From the NCBI GenBank assembly GCA_018697195.1, contig CM031857.1, positions 51,481,471 to 51,545,470 of the forward strand: a stretch of 64,000 nucleotides of DNA. The letters are read 5' to 3'. The notes under the pieces are model-generated. The model ran no database searches. It was not told where the DNA came from and was given only the letters and a program-made list of their open reading frames with translations. Position 1 is the stretch's first letter, and every line of letters begins with the position of its first letter. Of the stretch, positions 26,115-38,555 are shown piece after piece. A program made the translations under genes and the position numbers. The DNA is from Certhia americana. Taxonomy: Eukaryota; Chordata; Aves; Passeriformes; Certhiidae.

Positions 26115-29100
26115 CTGACCTGTTTTATCTTTATTTGCTGCTGTCTAGTCAGATGAAGAAATGAGCCTGAAGTGCCCTGTGTTTTCTGACCCACAGCCAT
26201 GCTTGCCTACTCCTCAGGAAGAAGGAGCTCAGTGTCCCATTCACGAGATCTGACTGCTCAGATCTTTGGGAACCCATAAATGTGTGGAAACATGTTAATA
26301 CAATCCATACAATGCTGTAGACAATGCAATTTTTGGCAAACATCCTAAACCAGTTTAGAGACATAAAATACACATTTATTTTAGCTCTTAGCAATTTTAG
26401 GGAGTTTACATTGACTACATGATAACTTTTGTTCCTGTAAGAATGTATCTTCTCCTATGACAGCAGAGCTTTTCTCGGGAAACAAACCTTAGTGCAGAGA
26501 AGTGTTTGATTTGCAGAGAAGATGTAATACAATTGTATTTCCACTCTGAGCCAAGGAAACTGTTGGGAACTATGCTACACAGGCTGAGACCCAAATGCCC
26601 AGTCAGACCTGAAAATATTGTAGCTGCAACCATATCCTACACTACTGAGTTTTTCCTTCAAACTACTCACAGAAATATCAGTTAAAATGCACCCCCCTAA
26701 AAAAAAACAAAAAACCAACCCTGGGCTTTGTGGAAGATTGGAAACTGACTAATCATGTTAATTACAGACCACACAGCTGGCATTAGCTCCCATTCAAAGG
26801 AGAGATTTATTAACGAAGCCATCACGTTTCACTAAAGACAGAAAGAAATCCATTTCATGTTTGATGTCCTTCTTGTTGTTTTATATCCAAAGGTCCTTTG
26901 GGGCAGGAATTTTTCATCTGGAAAAGTAAAGCTGATGCAAGACAATTTGTCCTTCAGACAGACATGCTCCTTTGGTCGTCTCTCCAAAACTTATCTGAGT
27001 TGCTGAGGCAACAAACGCTTTGGTTTGCCATAGGTCACACATACAAACTGGGAATCTCATCCGCAGTTGTTTGAAGTTAATAGGATTTCTTTTTCACTGG
27101 ATGTTTACTTAGGCCTTGTTATAGAAGACAGTGAGTCTCCATGAGGGAAATTTATTGGAGACTGGGGGAACTTGACTGGGTTTGCCATTTCTCATTTGAG
27201 AAGTAAGGACACCAGCTGGTCATCAGACAAGGGTCCCTCACTCCCTAACATGTGGTGACAGCACAACAATAATTCATGGATTCCACTCAAGTGAATCAGA
27301 GTAACCTCACTCAATGAACTTGCATGAGGAGGTAGAACCTTGGTATTTTTTCTTTATATGTTTTTATTAGTGCAATACAAGCATCTGAGATGGGATTCAT
27401 ATAACATGACTTTGGCCATCTGAAAGTGACAACCTCTGTGGAGGTAATGAGCTCAGGGAATAGGATAGGTTCAGTGTCTGCAGAGGTTATGTTTCCACAC
27501 TCCCCTTATAAGTACAGGAGACTGTAGTTGTTATCAGCAGTGCAGCCTAGACAGTGATTCAGCTGAGCAGTCACTACTCCAGGGTGAATTTATGTGTTCT
27601 CCTTGGCTTTTTATCTAGTAAATACAGAAGTTCTTCTTGAGATTACTTAATTTTTTTTTTTCTAAAATCCAGGTAATTTAAAAATCAAACTAAACCAATA
27701 CAAACTGGGTGTGCTCTATACACTGCCCTTTACAATCAGTACAACTAGTGGTTTATAAGGCAGCATAACCACAGTTTAGCCTAGACAACTTATTTCTTAA
27801 AGGCTGCAGTACATTAAACTGACTCCCAACCACAATATTTGTGGAACTTCTAAAAACTAGATGCTGGGAAGCATGTAGAACTAAGAAAATTATGCTCTAA
27901 TGACAACAGCCCAATAACTCAATGGGGCTGTTCTGTTACCAGCATAATTTCCACTGTCAGCTGTCAACTTGTCAGCTCATGTGAAGCCAAGTTCATTATG
28001 ACTCTGTCCCTCACAGTCAGTGAAGGCAAAGGGCCATACCAAGTGCTCTGGCATGAGTCCAGCTGTTGTGCAGGACAGCTGCTGAATTGCCCCACCCAAG
28101 GCCCAGCATGGCACTTCTAATATTTTCTCACTTTTTAAAGAACCTGGTCTCCATTACCTTCCTCTTGTACACTGTCAGGCCTCTTCTTCCACACAGCTTT
28201 CAGCAGCAGCTGAGGTTAGTGCTCTCAGCCAAGTACAGTACACAAAAGCAGGGATCACCCAAGAAAAGCTGGCAGCCCTTGGGCATTCATAAGCCCAGTT
28301 GGTGGCACAGGTTTTTTTGTCACTGATTTATCTTTGGTATTTATCTAGACTCTTTATTATGTAAAACAGAAAACAAATTTTATGTACTGTAACAGTGACA
28401 TTTTCTTCTCTACTGCAAACTGAAATACTACAACTGATTCACTACATTGTTATGCTGTAATATTTCTGCCCCTATAAACCAATTTTGGAGATGTGATCTT
28501 GAGGAAAAAAATGCAAGAAAAATCTTTTGGGTTGTATTTGACTTCATCAATAAATAACGTAGCAAAGAGTTTATGGGATACATAAACAACATGGTAATAT
28601 TTCTAATAGCACAGAATTGCCTGGAATGTTACTCACTGTCAGCAGAACAGAAATATCCAGCAGGTGAATTTTAGGCATGAGTGTTATGCTTGCTCTCAAG
28701 GTCATTTTGAGGATTTTTAAAAACAGAAAGAGACTTTTAAAGCAAGTACAAAAGCCAGCCCTTATATTCCTCAATATCCTCTCACACCACTGATGTTTAA
28801 AAACATGGTGCTCAAACTCACTCTATCAGAGTGGTGAAGCTACTGTTGCAAAATCAAACAGGATTTCGGCTTGCTAAATTTAACATGTATTGGAGAGGTT
28901 CTAAGTCTCTCTTATGCTAATAAAAAATCTATTGATTTTCCTTTTATAATTAATATCAAATGATGTCTGACAAAAAACCTCAAAGAAAGATATTTTCATA
29001 GCATAATGGGACCTTAGTAAACATCCTTTTCATAGCTGCCTGTGAAAAGGCTGACACCAGTGACAATGAAAAATAAGGGCAAAGGAATTAAGACATTCAA

Positions 29101-32080
29101 ATGTTTTAAAATTACTTGAGAAAAGGTTCATCTATTTCAGTCAGTCTTTTTCAAGAAATATACAAATATTTCTTTTTGCCTTCTGAGTCATCCATAGCCT
29201 GTGAAATACTACTTGGTGTTATTTTCCAGTAGGATACACTTCAGATGTGAATGAATGACATCTCTCTATGGTGTGAAAAGTATTCTTCATGGGTTTGCCA
29301 AGAATTGCCCTTTTACTGCCAAGTTTTCATTTACACTTTTCAAGGGCAACGTGCATAAATGCTACTACCCTTCACTAGGCAACTCGCAGCTGTTAGAAGG
29401 AAGAAAACTCCAGCAAAACCTTGTATTTTTCGTTGGCTCTTTTAAGGGTCATGAAAGCCTGGAGCACAGGGAAAAGCAGTTTCCTATTGCTGATGGTAAT
29501 GATAAGCCATTATTGCTGATGAGTTCAGTGTGGAGCTAGAGAAAAAGGGTCTGGCTGCTCATCAGACTGAAGGTGCAAGGCATTAAAGGGGATTAAACCA
29601 GCACAGCCTCTGCCAGCCTAATCCATTTGGCACCAATGAACTGTAGGGAGGCCTGGCTGCTTTGTGCTTATGGCATGTACAAGGGGGCTTAGAAAGAAAA
29701 GAAGTAGTAAGTTTAGTTGCTATGGAGGCTTTTGCTGGTAATTGACTTTTGTGATCCTTTCTTTTCTCCCTTCTCTTTTTTGTAGTTGTTGATTGGAAAC
29801 TGTGCATCACTCTACTTTAATGCCTATGAAATAAAGGAAGTTGTTATTTCAGAGAAAAATCAGAACTTTAGAGAAGTACAAGGGCTTGTGAATATGTCAT
29901 GTATGGTCAGAGCACTGCTGCAGCCCTACCTTTGCTCTGACACTGCTAAGGCAGGTCCAGCTTCATTTGAGGCAATGGAAACAATCCATGAAGTTATCTG
30001 AGAATGAGATTGGATCCTTCTACCCTTTTCAAGTGTCGAGTACACAGTACATCATAAACCCAGGAAGGCAGCTTTCAGTGGTGGTACATTGTCCTACAAG
30101 GAAGCAAGAGCAGCTAGAGAAAATCAGATCTTCTACAGAGAATTTGGTCCTGAGGGAGGCAATTTCTGTTTTAAATGTGACTGATCCACTTCTGATGGCT
30201 TCTGATCCCAGACACATATTGGAGACAATAATGAAAGGTTGTATATGCTCTGCAATGAAAAAGAAAACATTATTCTTTAATAGTATCTTCTCAGAAAAGG
30301 TCAGAGGAAGAGCACAATGCTAGGTATTTGAACTTACCCAGAGAAGAGCTACCCCTGTCCTTTGACTGAAATGAGTGTGGAGAGTTTATGTTCCAGCCAT
30401 CAGTAAAGATGAACCTAGTAGAATCTCCAGGGAAAAATCTAAAAGAAAGTTTTTCATCTGCAACTAGCAGTGAGGAATACATAATGCTGTAGCTATCTGC
30501 AAAAAAAGGATTTTTTCTTTTTTGAGCACTGGATGTTTGGTTGTCATTCTGTACTCTCTTTATTAATCCAATGCCATAAATTCAAAGGGTAACATGGTTC
30601 AGACTGACTCCAGCAGGTATGGAGTGTGTGCTATTCTCTTAATTAAGCTGTTGCAAAGAACTGAAATTGGAGTGTCAGTAGGGACAGGACTGGAGTAGTG
30701 CAGTATTTGCTAAAAGGTAATTTTTAAGGATTAATATAACAATGGTTCTGAAGACCTTTCCTCTTTTCACTTTTACTTCTGACCTTTTCTGTCGAACAGA
30801 GTTTTCTGATTAAGGTTTTGAAGGGTGTAATATAAAACCAGTGAATTACTCCTTTGGAACAAGAAACCTGTTAAAATAAAGCACTGGGTATATTTATTTG
30901 TAAGCTGAAGAGAAAGACATCAAAAAATCCCCTAAACACACAAAAACTCAGAGGCAGAAGTTTTTTTATAGGAAAAGCTATTTGAAAGGCTTTCATTTTC
31001 TTTGCTTTTGGAGTAACCACTGTGGATGTGAAGATAAGAGATCATTAGACCTACATCAGTATGTGGCATAAGGGCTGCTCTTCTGTAGTCCATCAAGCAT
31101 GCAATAACCCAACTGAAATTCCCACAGAGGTTAAACAATAGCCTCCTGTTTGTAGCTGCCTCCGGTTCATTTAGTAGAAAATGTATAACCCAAGTTTTAT
31201 CAGATTCAGCTATAAAGACGAGGTGCTCAATATTTCCTGTGCTAAGTGGAGTTCTTTGATCCATTGTCCTGCTAATTACCAACGGGGTTGACCTCTTCCT
31301 GGATTTAACTGCTCTTGCCCATTTTTTTCTGGCTCCATGTATTTGCTTAATTAGACACAGCCATGAATGCTCCCACAGTTCAAGCCATCTTGAAGCATTT
31401 TGACTTGTCTGTGTGGATCCAGCACCTCAGGAGTTAAGAACCAGTCCTGCTCAAGGGCTTGATGCAAACGCCAGGGAAGTCAAAGGGAGACTCTAAGTCA
31501 AATGGCCAGACCCTGGAATGGTAAATAAAATCTAGCACGAGTCCATGACTATAACTGGAGACAGGCAATTTTGTACAAGCAGAGAATTTGGTCAAAAAAG
31601 TTTCCTTTCTAGTTTTAAATTCAGAGTAATATTGTTTACACAATGGACATATGAAAGACCAAATTAGGCTCTTTGGGAACACTCTATGTACAATTAGCTG
31701 AGGAAGAAAATGTTTCACTGTCTTTAATAATGTTTCATTTTCTTTGCATGATTCAGGTGTGAAATATTGGAAGAGAACTTATTTTCCAGTCTATTTATTA
31801 TGATTTTTAGCTATTTGTAGACTTGTAGATAGCTAATCTGGAAGACATGCTGAAAGGCGTCCTTGCAGTCCAAGGAAGATGCCTGTGTCATTTCTGGCAT
31901 TTATTTATCTACCGTAATTTTAAAACCATGATAGGATCTCCTTTCTCCTTTAGTAATCAATTTGTGTGCTTCTCGGTGCTAGCAGTTAGATTTTTTGCCC
32001 TCTGTACCTATTTCTCCACAGCTGCAATATAGGCCCATTAGCTGTTATCTTTCCAGTGGATAGGGAAAATTATTTACTTC

Positions 32081-32105
32081 TTTTTTTTTTTTTTTTGTGA
32101 TGTCA

Positions 32106-32142
<37 letters not shown>

Positions 32143-32223
32143 AAAATATTTATATTTATATATATAAAAAATATATATATTTATTTTTATATATATATAA
32201 AATATATATATATATATATATTT
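32081..32223. repeat. Poly-T run and compound (TA)n / TTTATA microsatellite
   Basis: A 16-base T run is followed after a short gap by about 110 bases of nearly pure A/T from 32111, mostly TA dinucleotides with TTTATA and TTGAAAAT interruptions. The tract is largely self-complementary, so it could extrude cruciforms and is likely to vary in length and be hard to assemble. Confidence 0.95.
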
Positions 32224-33428
32224 GAAAATGGTCCCTATATTCTTCTCTTCCCAGACTAAAGAAGCTTCTCTAAGTCATCTTTGTTTTTTATCTATCCCAG
32301 GAGTGCGTAGGACAAATTTGTAGGGTCTTAGTGTAGCAGATCTTCGGCTAGATTTTAATTTAATGTGAAGGCCCCATCATCTGTGGGAAGCATGCCCCTT
32401 TTCCTGAGTGTTGACTGTCTGCTAAAACTTACAGACAGCCCTAAGAGAATGCCTGGACAGATGATTAATTCATGGAGGAGCCATATGGCTTTCTTCACCT
32501 CATTTTCATTAGGGGCCCGGGCATCCTGAGAGGTGCAGGAATGCAGAATCACTTGTAGAACTTATATAAGTTTGCAAAACACATTAATGTAGAAAAACCA
32601 TGCAGACAGTGACCATTTTAATATTAACTCATGGACCAGTGATGGTAAGTGATGGACCAGACAGAGATAGAATCAAGATCTTCCTTCCACGAGGGAAGAA
32701 CCCACGCAGGTCACTCTTGTGAACAGGAATTGGGTGGATTGTGTCATGTTTCACTTTGAAGATAGACTATGAGAAATTCTTCTCAATTTGCATTCTGGAA
32801 ACAAAGATCTCTGATAGAACTGGTTAGGCTAAATCTAAATCTTACAAGTAGAGAAATGGGAGGCAGAAGAGAATGGTAAAGGAGGGCAAAAATACAGTAA
32901 GTCCCCTTAGAAAGTTTTATTTACTGTGTGGTTGCATGCTAGATATGTTTAAGTAAGTTTGAAGATCTTCCTTTTAAAATGAAGCACAGATTACATATCA
33001 CAGAATATGTGGTCTTCCTTTCTTTAAAGATATTTGGGGTTTTTTTCATTATCAGGCTTTTGGTGCCTGCAAAATTAGGTGTGAGCATTTAGTTCATCTA
33101 TAGTTTTGTGTGTGAATTTGTGCTAGAGAAGAGCTTTTCTCAGAACTTAGGATATATCAAACACATTGCTTGAGATAGCCACATTGACAAAGGTTAAAAA
33201 TGAAGTGTTTGAACAGCTTCAAAGTACTCCACTGGTTGATTCTGTCTCAGTAATATCTCAAACAGGAAGCACAGAAAGTTAATAGCTGGTCTCAGTCAGG
33301 ATTTGTTTTTTTTTTCTCTGACTACAGTGCACAAATGATTTCAAATGTGTTTTTCGATTTGCTTATATTTTTAGGGAATCCATGTGGTTTCTCATATAAT
33401 GTGTAGCTATTTCTTTAGAGAACTGCAT

Positions 33429-33481
33429 CTCCTTTTGGAAAGGAGATTCTTTACAGACTCCAAAGTCTGTAAAGAATTCCT
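33429..33481. repeat. Two adjacent small hairpins
   Basis: CTCCTTT/AAAGGAG forms a 7-pair stem with a TGG loop at 33429-33445. ATTCTTTACAGACT (33446-33459) and its exact complement (33464-33477) form a 14-pair stem with a CCAA loop. The second stem extends four more pairs past a one-base bulge, reaching 33481; its 5' extension reuses the last bases of the first hairpin, so the two full folds compete. Function unknown. Confidence 0.75.
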
Positions 33482-36400
33482 GGAGAACAAAAAGCATTAG
33501 TGTATGAGCTCTTGGAGTGGCAAATGCCCCAAAAGTCGAGCTAAGATGTGCAATTCAGAGGGCGACTCACTTTTACAAGCAATTCCTACACACACATCTC
33601 TTTTTATCCCTAGATCCCTGTGCTTATAATCTGTGCTTATATTTCTTACAGTTTTTCCTGTTAATTTTTTTCTTAATTTTCAATTCAGAAATGGAGCATG
33701 TATCACCATCCATGTGTTGCCAACAGGCAGTCAAATACAAGGTAAATTCTGAAGCTACACAGCGCAAATGACCTCTGTGTTCTCCTGTCTCCAGAAATAT
33801 TCTGGTTCTAGGGAATTTTGAATCTCAGACACTGACAGCCTTCAGAAGATTTCAGAGAGTGTAGCATACACTTATCATCAAACTCCTAATTAATATGTGC
33901 TATGGCTCATGAAACAGCTACAGATATTCTCTCTGGGTCACAGGTACTCTGTGAAAACACTGAGCCAGATGACATTTTCCTCTGCTTCTCATGAGCTGAT
34001 GAAAGCTTGTTGCCTTTACTAACTTTCTTGTTTGTTTGTTTTTCTTCCTAAAAAAACCCATCAACTCTTTTGCACTTTTAAAGGACAGTTCAATTGAGTG
34101 TGTCATTAATGCTACAGCCAGCTTAGAGAAGAGATGCATTTCTTGTATTTTCATAGTTAAGGAAAACAATATGGAGAATTGAAAGGGGTGATAACTGGAA
34201 TGTTTACTGTTACTGTGCACAATCCATACATAAAATTTCCTTCCCTTCTCACACTGATGAGATCCTGTGTGCTTTGCAGACAGCCATATAGTTCCTAGTC
34301 AAGAAAAATAAAAACTTTCAGCTGATCATTCTTGAAGTGTTTGTCCTGACAGATTAAGCTTTTCATAAGTTTTGGCTGGAGGTTCTTAAGATCTCTATCA
34401 CTTAAATAAAAATAGCATTATCAACCGGCAAACATCTGAATAGGTTTTATCCCAGTTGATAGAAATTTCTTTTGAAAATGGAAAATTACAGTTTTGTTAC
34501 TACTGAGCTTTAAGGGGATTGATAACAATAGTGACAGACCTGAGGGACGTGTCTTGTCAGGACTGACATTCCTGACAGCACTGTTGAGCTCCCTGTATTT
34601 ATCTTTTCCATTACTCTAAATTGTAATTCTCAAAATAGCATATGACAAAAAACACTCATCAGCTTCTCTATATAGTTGATACCATTTGGGGCAGCTGGCT
34701 CACTATTCCTTTCCCAGACAGCATCTTTGCTATTCTGCAGAGTTCAATAGGGGTGTAGCATGAAAACATATCCATGGTAAGCATTGGTATTCAGAGGGAG
34801 AATTTAAATTTAGGTCTATCTATCCTTGCTCCAAGCAAGCAAATGCTTAGAAACTAGCTATATTCAGATGCTACCAAGTGCTGTAGAGAATCCCACTGCT
34901 TCACTGAAGGTGTACAAGCAAAAAGGTGGTTAAGTGTACTGACAGGTCTCACTATGGAAGGGATGAGATAGGCAGATGTCATCGTGCTGTCGTGACAGCA
35001 GAGACCACAGAACCTTGCCAAGATTTCAGAAGGCAACCTTTTTTTTTCCTCAGAAGATATGATGGTGGTTTTTAATACCGGAAGAATTATTAAGAAAAAA
35101 AAATTAATAATTAAAAAAAAGAAATAAAATAAAAAGGATTCCTTTATCCTGCTAGCTGTGGAATCTTTGTGATGAAAAAGAAGGACCAAAGCAGCCATGT
35201 TTTGAAAAAAAAAATTGATCTTGTTAGTAATACTACAACATGTTGAGCATTTCTGTTTAATAGAAGCTTACATTCAGTGTCCATTATCTTTTTAGGAAAA
35301 GATCCAGTGACTAAAATGTGGGAACAGAGGTTGCACATTGTGAAAAAAAGTGGAATCACCTTTCCTGAGGTAAAGATTACTGGGAACAAAGATACACCAC
35401 ATCCTTACAGAGCACAGTTCTAACAAATGTGCAAATGTCTGTAGTCCCATCACATCCGTGCAAGTCAGACAGAACAATACAACTGAGGTATTTTTGGGTT
35501 TTTTTTCCTTGTGTGTTGGGGTTTTCTGTATGCTTATTTTGTTGAGAGTTTTTAGCATCTGTCACGGCATTGTGAGGCACTTCAAACTGAAAGGAAATGT
35601 TTGAAGGTCCTTATGCTGCTAATATTAAATCAACATTGGAATTTTCCAACTGTAGAGACTACAGTCTCATAATTCCAAAGTCCTATACCTGAGAAGGGCA
35701 AACACTGAATGAAAGCTCTTCACAAATGATAAGAGGCCACTGAGTTAACAGTCAGACAGCGAGAATGAGCATTGCTGGGTTATTTTCAGCTCTGAAAACA
35801 AGTCACAATGATTAATACTACTCACAAAGCTAAGAATGACTGTGAAGCAAATGAATGAGGGGTGCAGGCATGGGACAAAAATACTGTTTGGAGAAAAAGG
35901 CTTACTTTTCACTATTTATTTGATATTCTTAAAATAAGATCTGATAAAATAAGAAAAAACAGAATCCTAGTCTTAAAAATGAGATTCAAAAATCCTCATA
36001 CAACAAAAAACCCCACACAACTGCCATCCTGAGGGAGAAAATGCAACATAGTTCAGAAAACAAAATGTAAATATAAAATGAGGGGGAAAGAAAGTTCATA
36101 GGCATGAACATAAATTAGAATCTAGTAATTGGTGAACTGTGCCAATAGAAGCATAAACAGGTGAGTATAGAGAGATAGTAACTCTATCTATGTTGTACTT
36201 ATGAACAACAAGAAGGTTTTGAATGATTTCTGATTTTTCTTGAATAAAAGGAACCCCTGTAGCAGGGAGAGGAGATTTCTGTATTGAAAAGGGTGAATTT
36301 ATCAGTAAGAGAGAAATAGCAGTTGTGCTCAGAATGCATACATTTATGTCATCTAAATAGATGCATTCCTGGACAGAGCTTTCCTTGGCCCTGAGAAGAA

Positions 36401-38532
36401 AGTGCATTAGTACTGATAGACTCTAATTCACCTAGCTACTATGAATTGCATTAGTGTATGAATTTTTAAACCTGAAAAGTGATAGATAAACTATTCTACA
36501 AGGTTAAACAGATTATCTACATTTTCACTGTCAAACTATTTAAGGATGTCAACATAATTCCCAGATGAAATAGAGGTCTACACTTTACATTAAAATAATT
36601 TAAACAAAATAAAGGTTACAAATGAGCTAAATTTTCTTTTATTTCTTTAACAAAATTAGAATTTTCCATTTCATTCCAAGAGTTGCATAAAGCAGTGTCA
36701 TTTTTCTTGATTTTTACAGTCAATTGAAAAGATTTTTGTAGATCTGAAGAATAATAACTGAACATTTAAGAGGAAAAAAAGCAGTAATATAATGCTACAA
36801 GTCCACATCACAAAAAAATTGCAGGAAAATTTTAGTTCGCTATGTCCTTTCTGCAGGACTGCAGGACTACTTTATTAATTCTATTACACAAACAAGAAGA
36901 GAAAGCCCTGGAAACCTACTGTTTTTACAGAACAAATTTAAAGGCAGCATGAATGGGACTAATTTAATTGATTATTGGTATCTGTTTAACTGGTATTGGT
37001 ATCTGACACATTTAAGTTCCTAGCACAATCAGTGAAGGGTCTAACCATTGAAATGAGGTTCATTTCACCAAATGTAGGCTTCTGCTCTAACATGATATGA
37101 GTCTCATAGTCAGCTTCACAAACTAGCTTTATGTCTGGCCATCGAAGGACCTTGCATAACTGGTTTGGATATGTCTCTTTGAGTTGCATAAATCTGCATC
37201 AAACAGGAGAAATCTAAGCCTTCATGTGTTAAGGCATTCTCTTTTGCTACTTATAAGAAAGTCCACAACTAAGAACAGCATTTGTTATGTCATAAAAATA
37301 TTCCATTCCTAAGTAGATTACCTTTTTCAGATTTCTCGGTAATTTAATAATTTGTTGATGAGAACAGGGAAAAAATGGCTGAGAGCATATGGTTTCATTG
37401 TGGGATTAAAGTAAGGAAATCCACAAAAGTAGTCAGTAAAATTAACTTACAGCTTTATTGAGTAATAAAGATAAAATCCCTCAAAGTGTACATTTCCACT
37501 TCTGAGGGGCTTATCACTTCCCTCTCTCTTCAGTGAGGAGTGCATGTGCTGAATCTTTCTCAGAAGACATTTAATTTAAATGCTTGTAGTCTAGATTAAA
37601 AGCATCAAGCTACCCATAGAACAATCAAATTTGCTTCAATGATTTGGAAACTTTAGATAGGAGCAATCTTCTTCTTTCCTTCTGCCCAGGAAATAGGGCC
37701 CCACAATTTATGTCTTTGTTAAATATTTAGTCATGAATTAACAACACGTAGTGACACACTAAAACATTCCATTTGAGATCAGAGACCAGAAAGTTTATTT
37801 GAGCCTGAAGTCCTGCTTGACAAGATTTGTAGCATACACTTATCAAGCCAGTTGGTATATTCACAAAGGTACAAAAAGGTTCCCCCTCACACAAAGCTAT
37901 GGATGCCATCCATCTTATAATGCACTTTAACTCTGCTCTTTCCAAAAATACATAACCTGGTGCCAAAACATAATCTGCTAGAAATCAAACATGAAGAAAT
38001 TAAAAGAGAAGGGGGTTTGTTTCCCATCACTTTCAGAAAGTGACTTGGGAGACTTTGACCAGTATATTTTAGATATTGAAACACACCTATCAAAGAGCAT
38101 AGCAGCAGCCTTTTGAATTACTGGATTCATTCAAGGATAATTCTGAGGTAAATGGAAGGAAAGAAGAAAAAGATCTGAAGCTGAGAGATCACTTGAGCTA
38201 TAAATATTTTATTTATTTGCCCTTGTTTCCTTGAATGAATTAGTGACTGACCTGTAAACAAGGATGATCTCTGGGAGTAAGGACAGCTGTTCCATAAAGA
38301 TCACACAGGGCTGGCCACAACTCTTTTGCAATGATTAGGGGAGAAAATAAGCTATCTGCCTTTGAGCACATGGGCAGGTGGCAATACCAGCAGAAGTTTC
38401 TTCTCCTGCAAAAGTAACATTCATCTTGGCATTTACATATTTGTGAATGTTTGACTTTGTAGATTTATTCATCTACTAATCTAGCAAGAGGAGTAAAGGG
38501 AGAAGAGAGGGAATGTTAATGGAAAATCCAGG

Positions 38533-38555
38533 GTTTCTTTTTTTAAAAAAGAAAC
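38533..38555. repeat. Perfect 11-base inverted repeat, T/A-run core
   Basis: GTTTC plus a seven-base T run is mirrored by an A run plus GAAAC, with one central base. It is low complexity and probably not functional. Confidence 0.6.

Larger units (their letters stand above)
24459..32080. other. Gene desert, block 5
   Basis: Holds the T run at 24.98 kb and the GC-richer patch at 25.75-26.11 kb. Frames at 29967-30323 plus and 30932-31282 minus (118 and 116 codons) show no domain, codon pattern or splice context. No gene seen. Confidence 0.6.

Noticed and set aside
29967..30323. 118-codon frame as a small gene
   Set aside because: Unrecognised sequence overlapped by antisense frames. No supporting signals.
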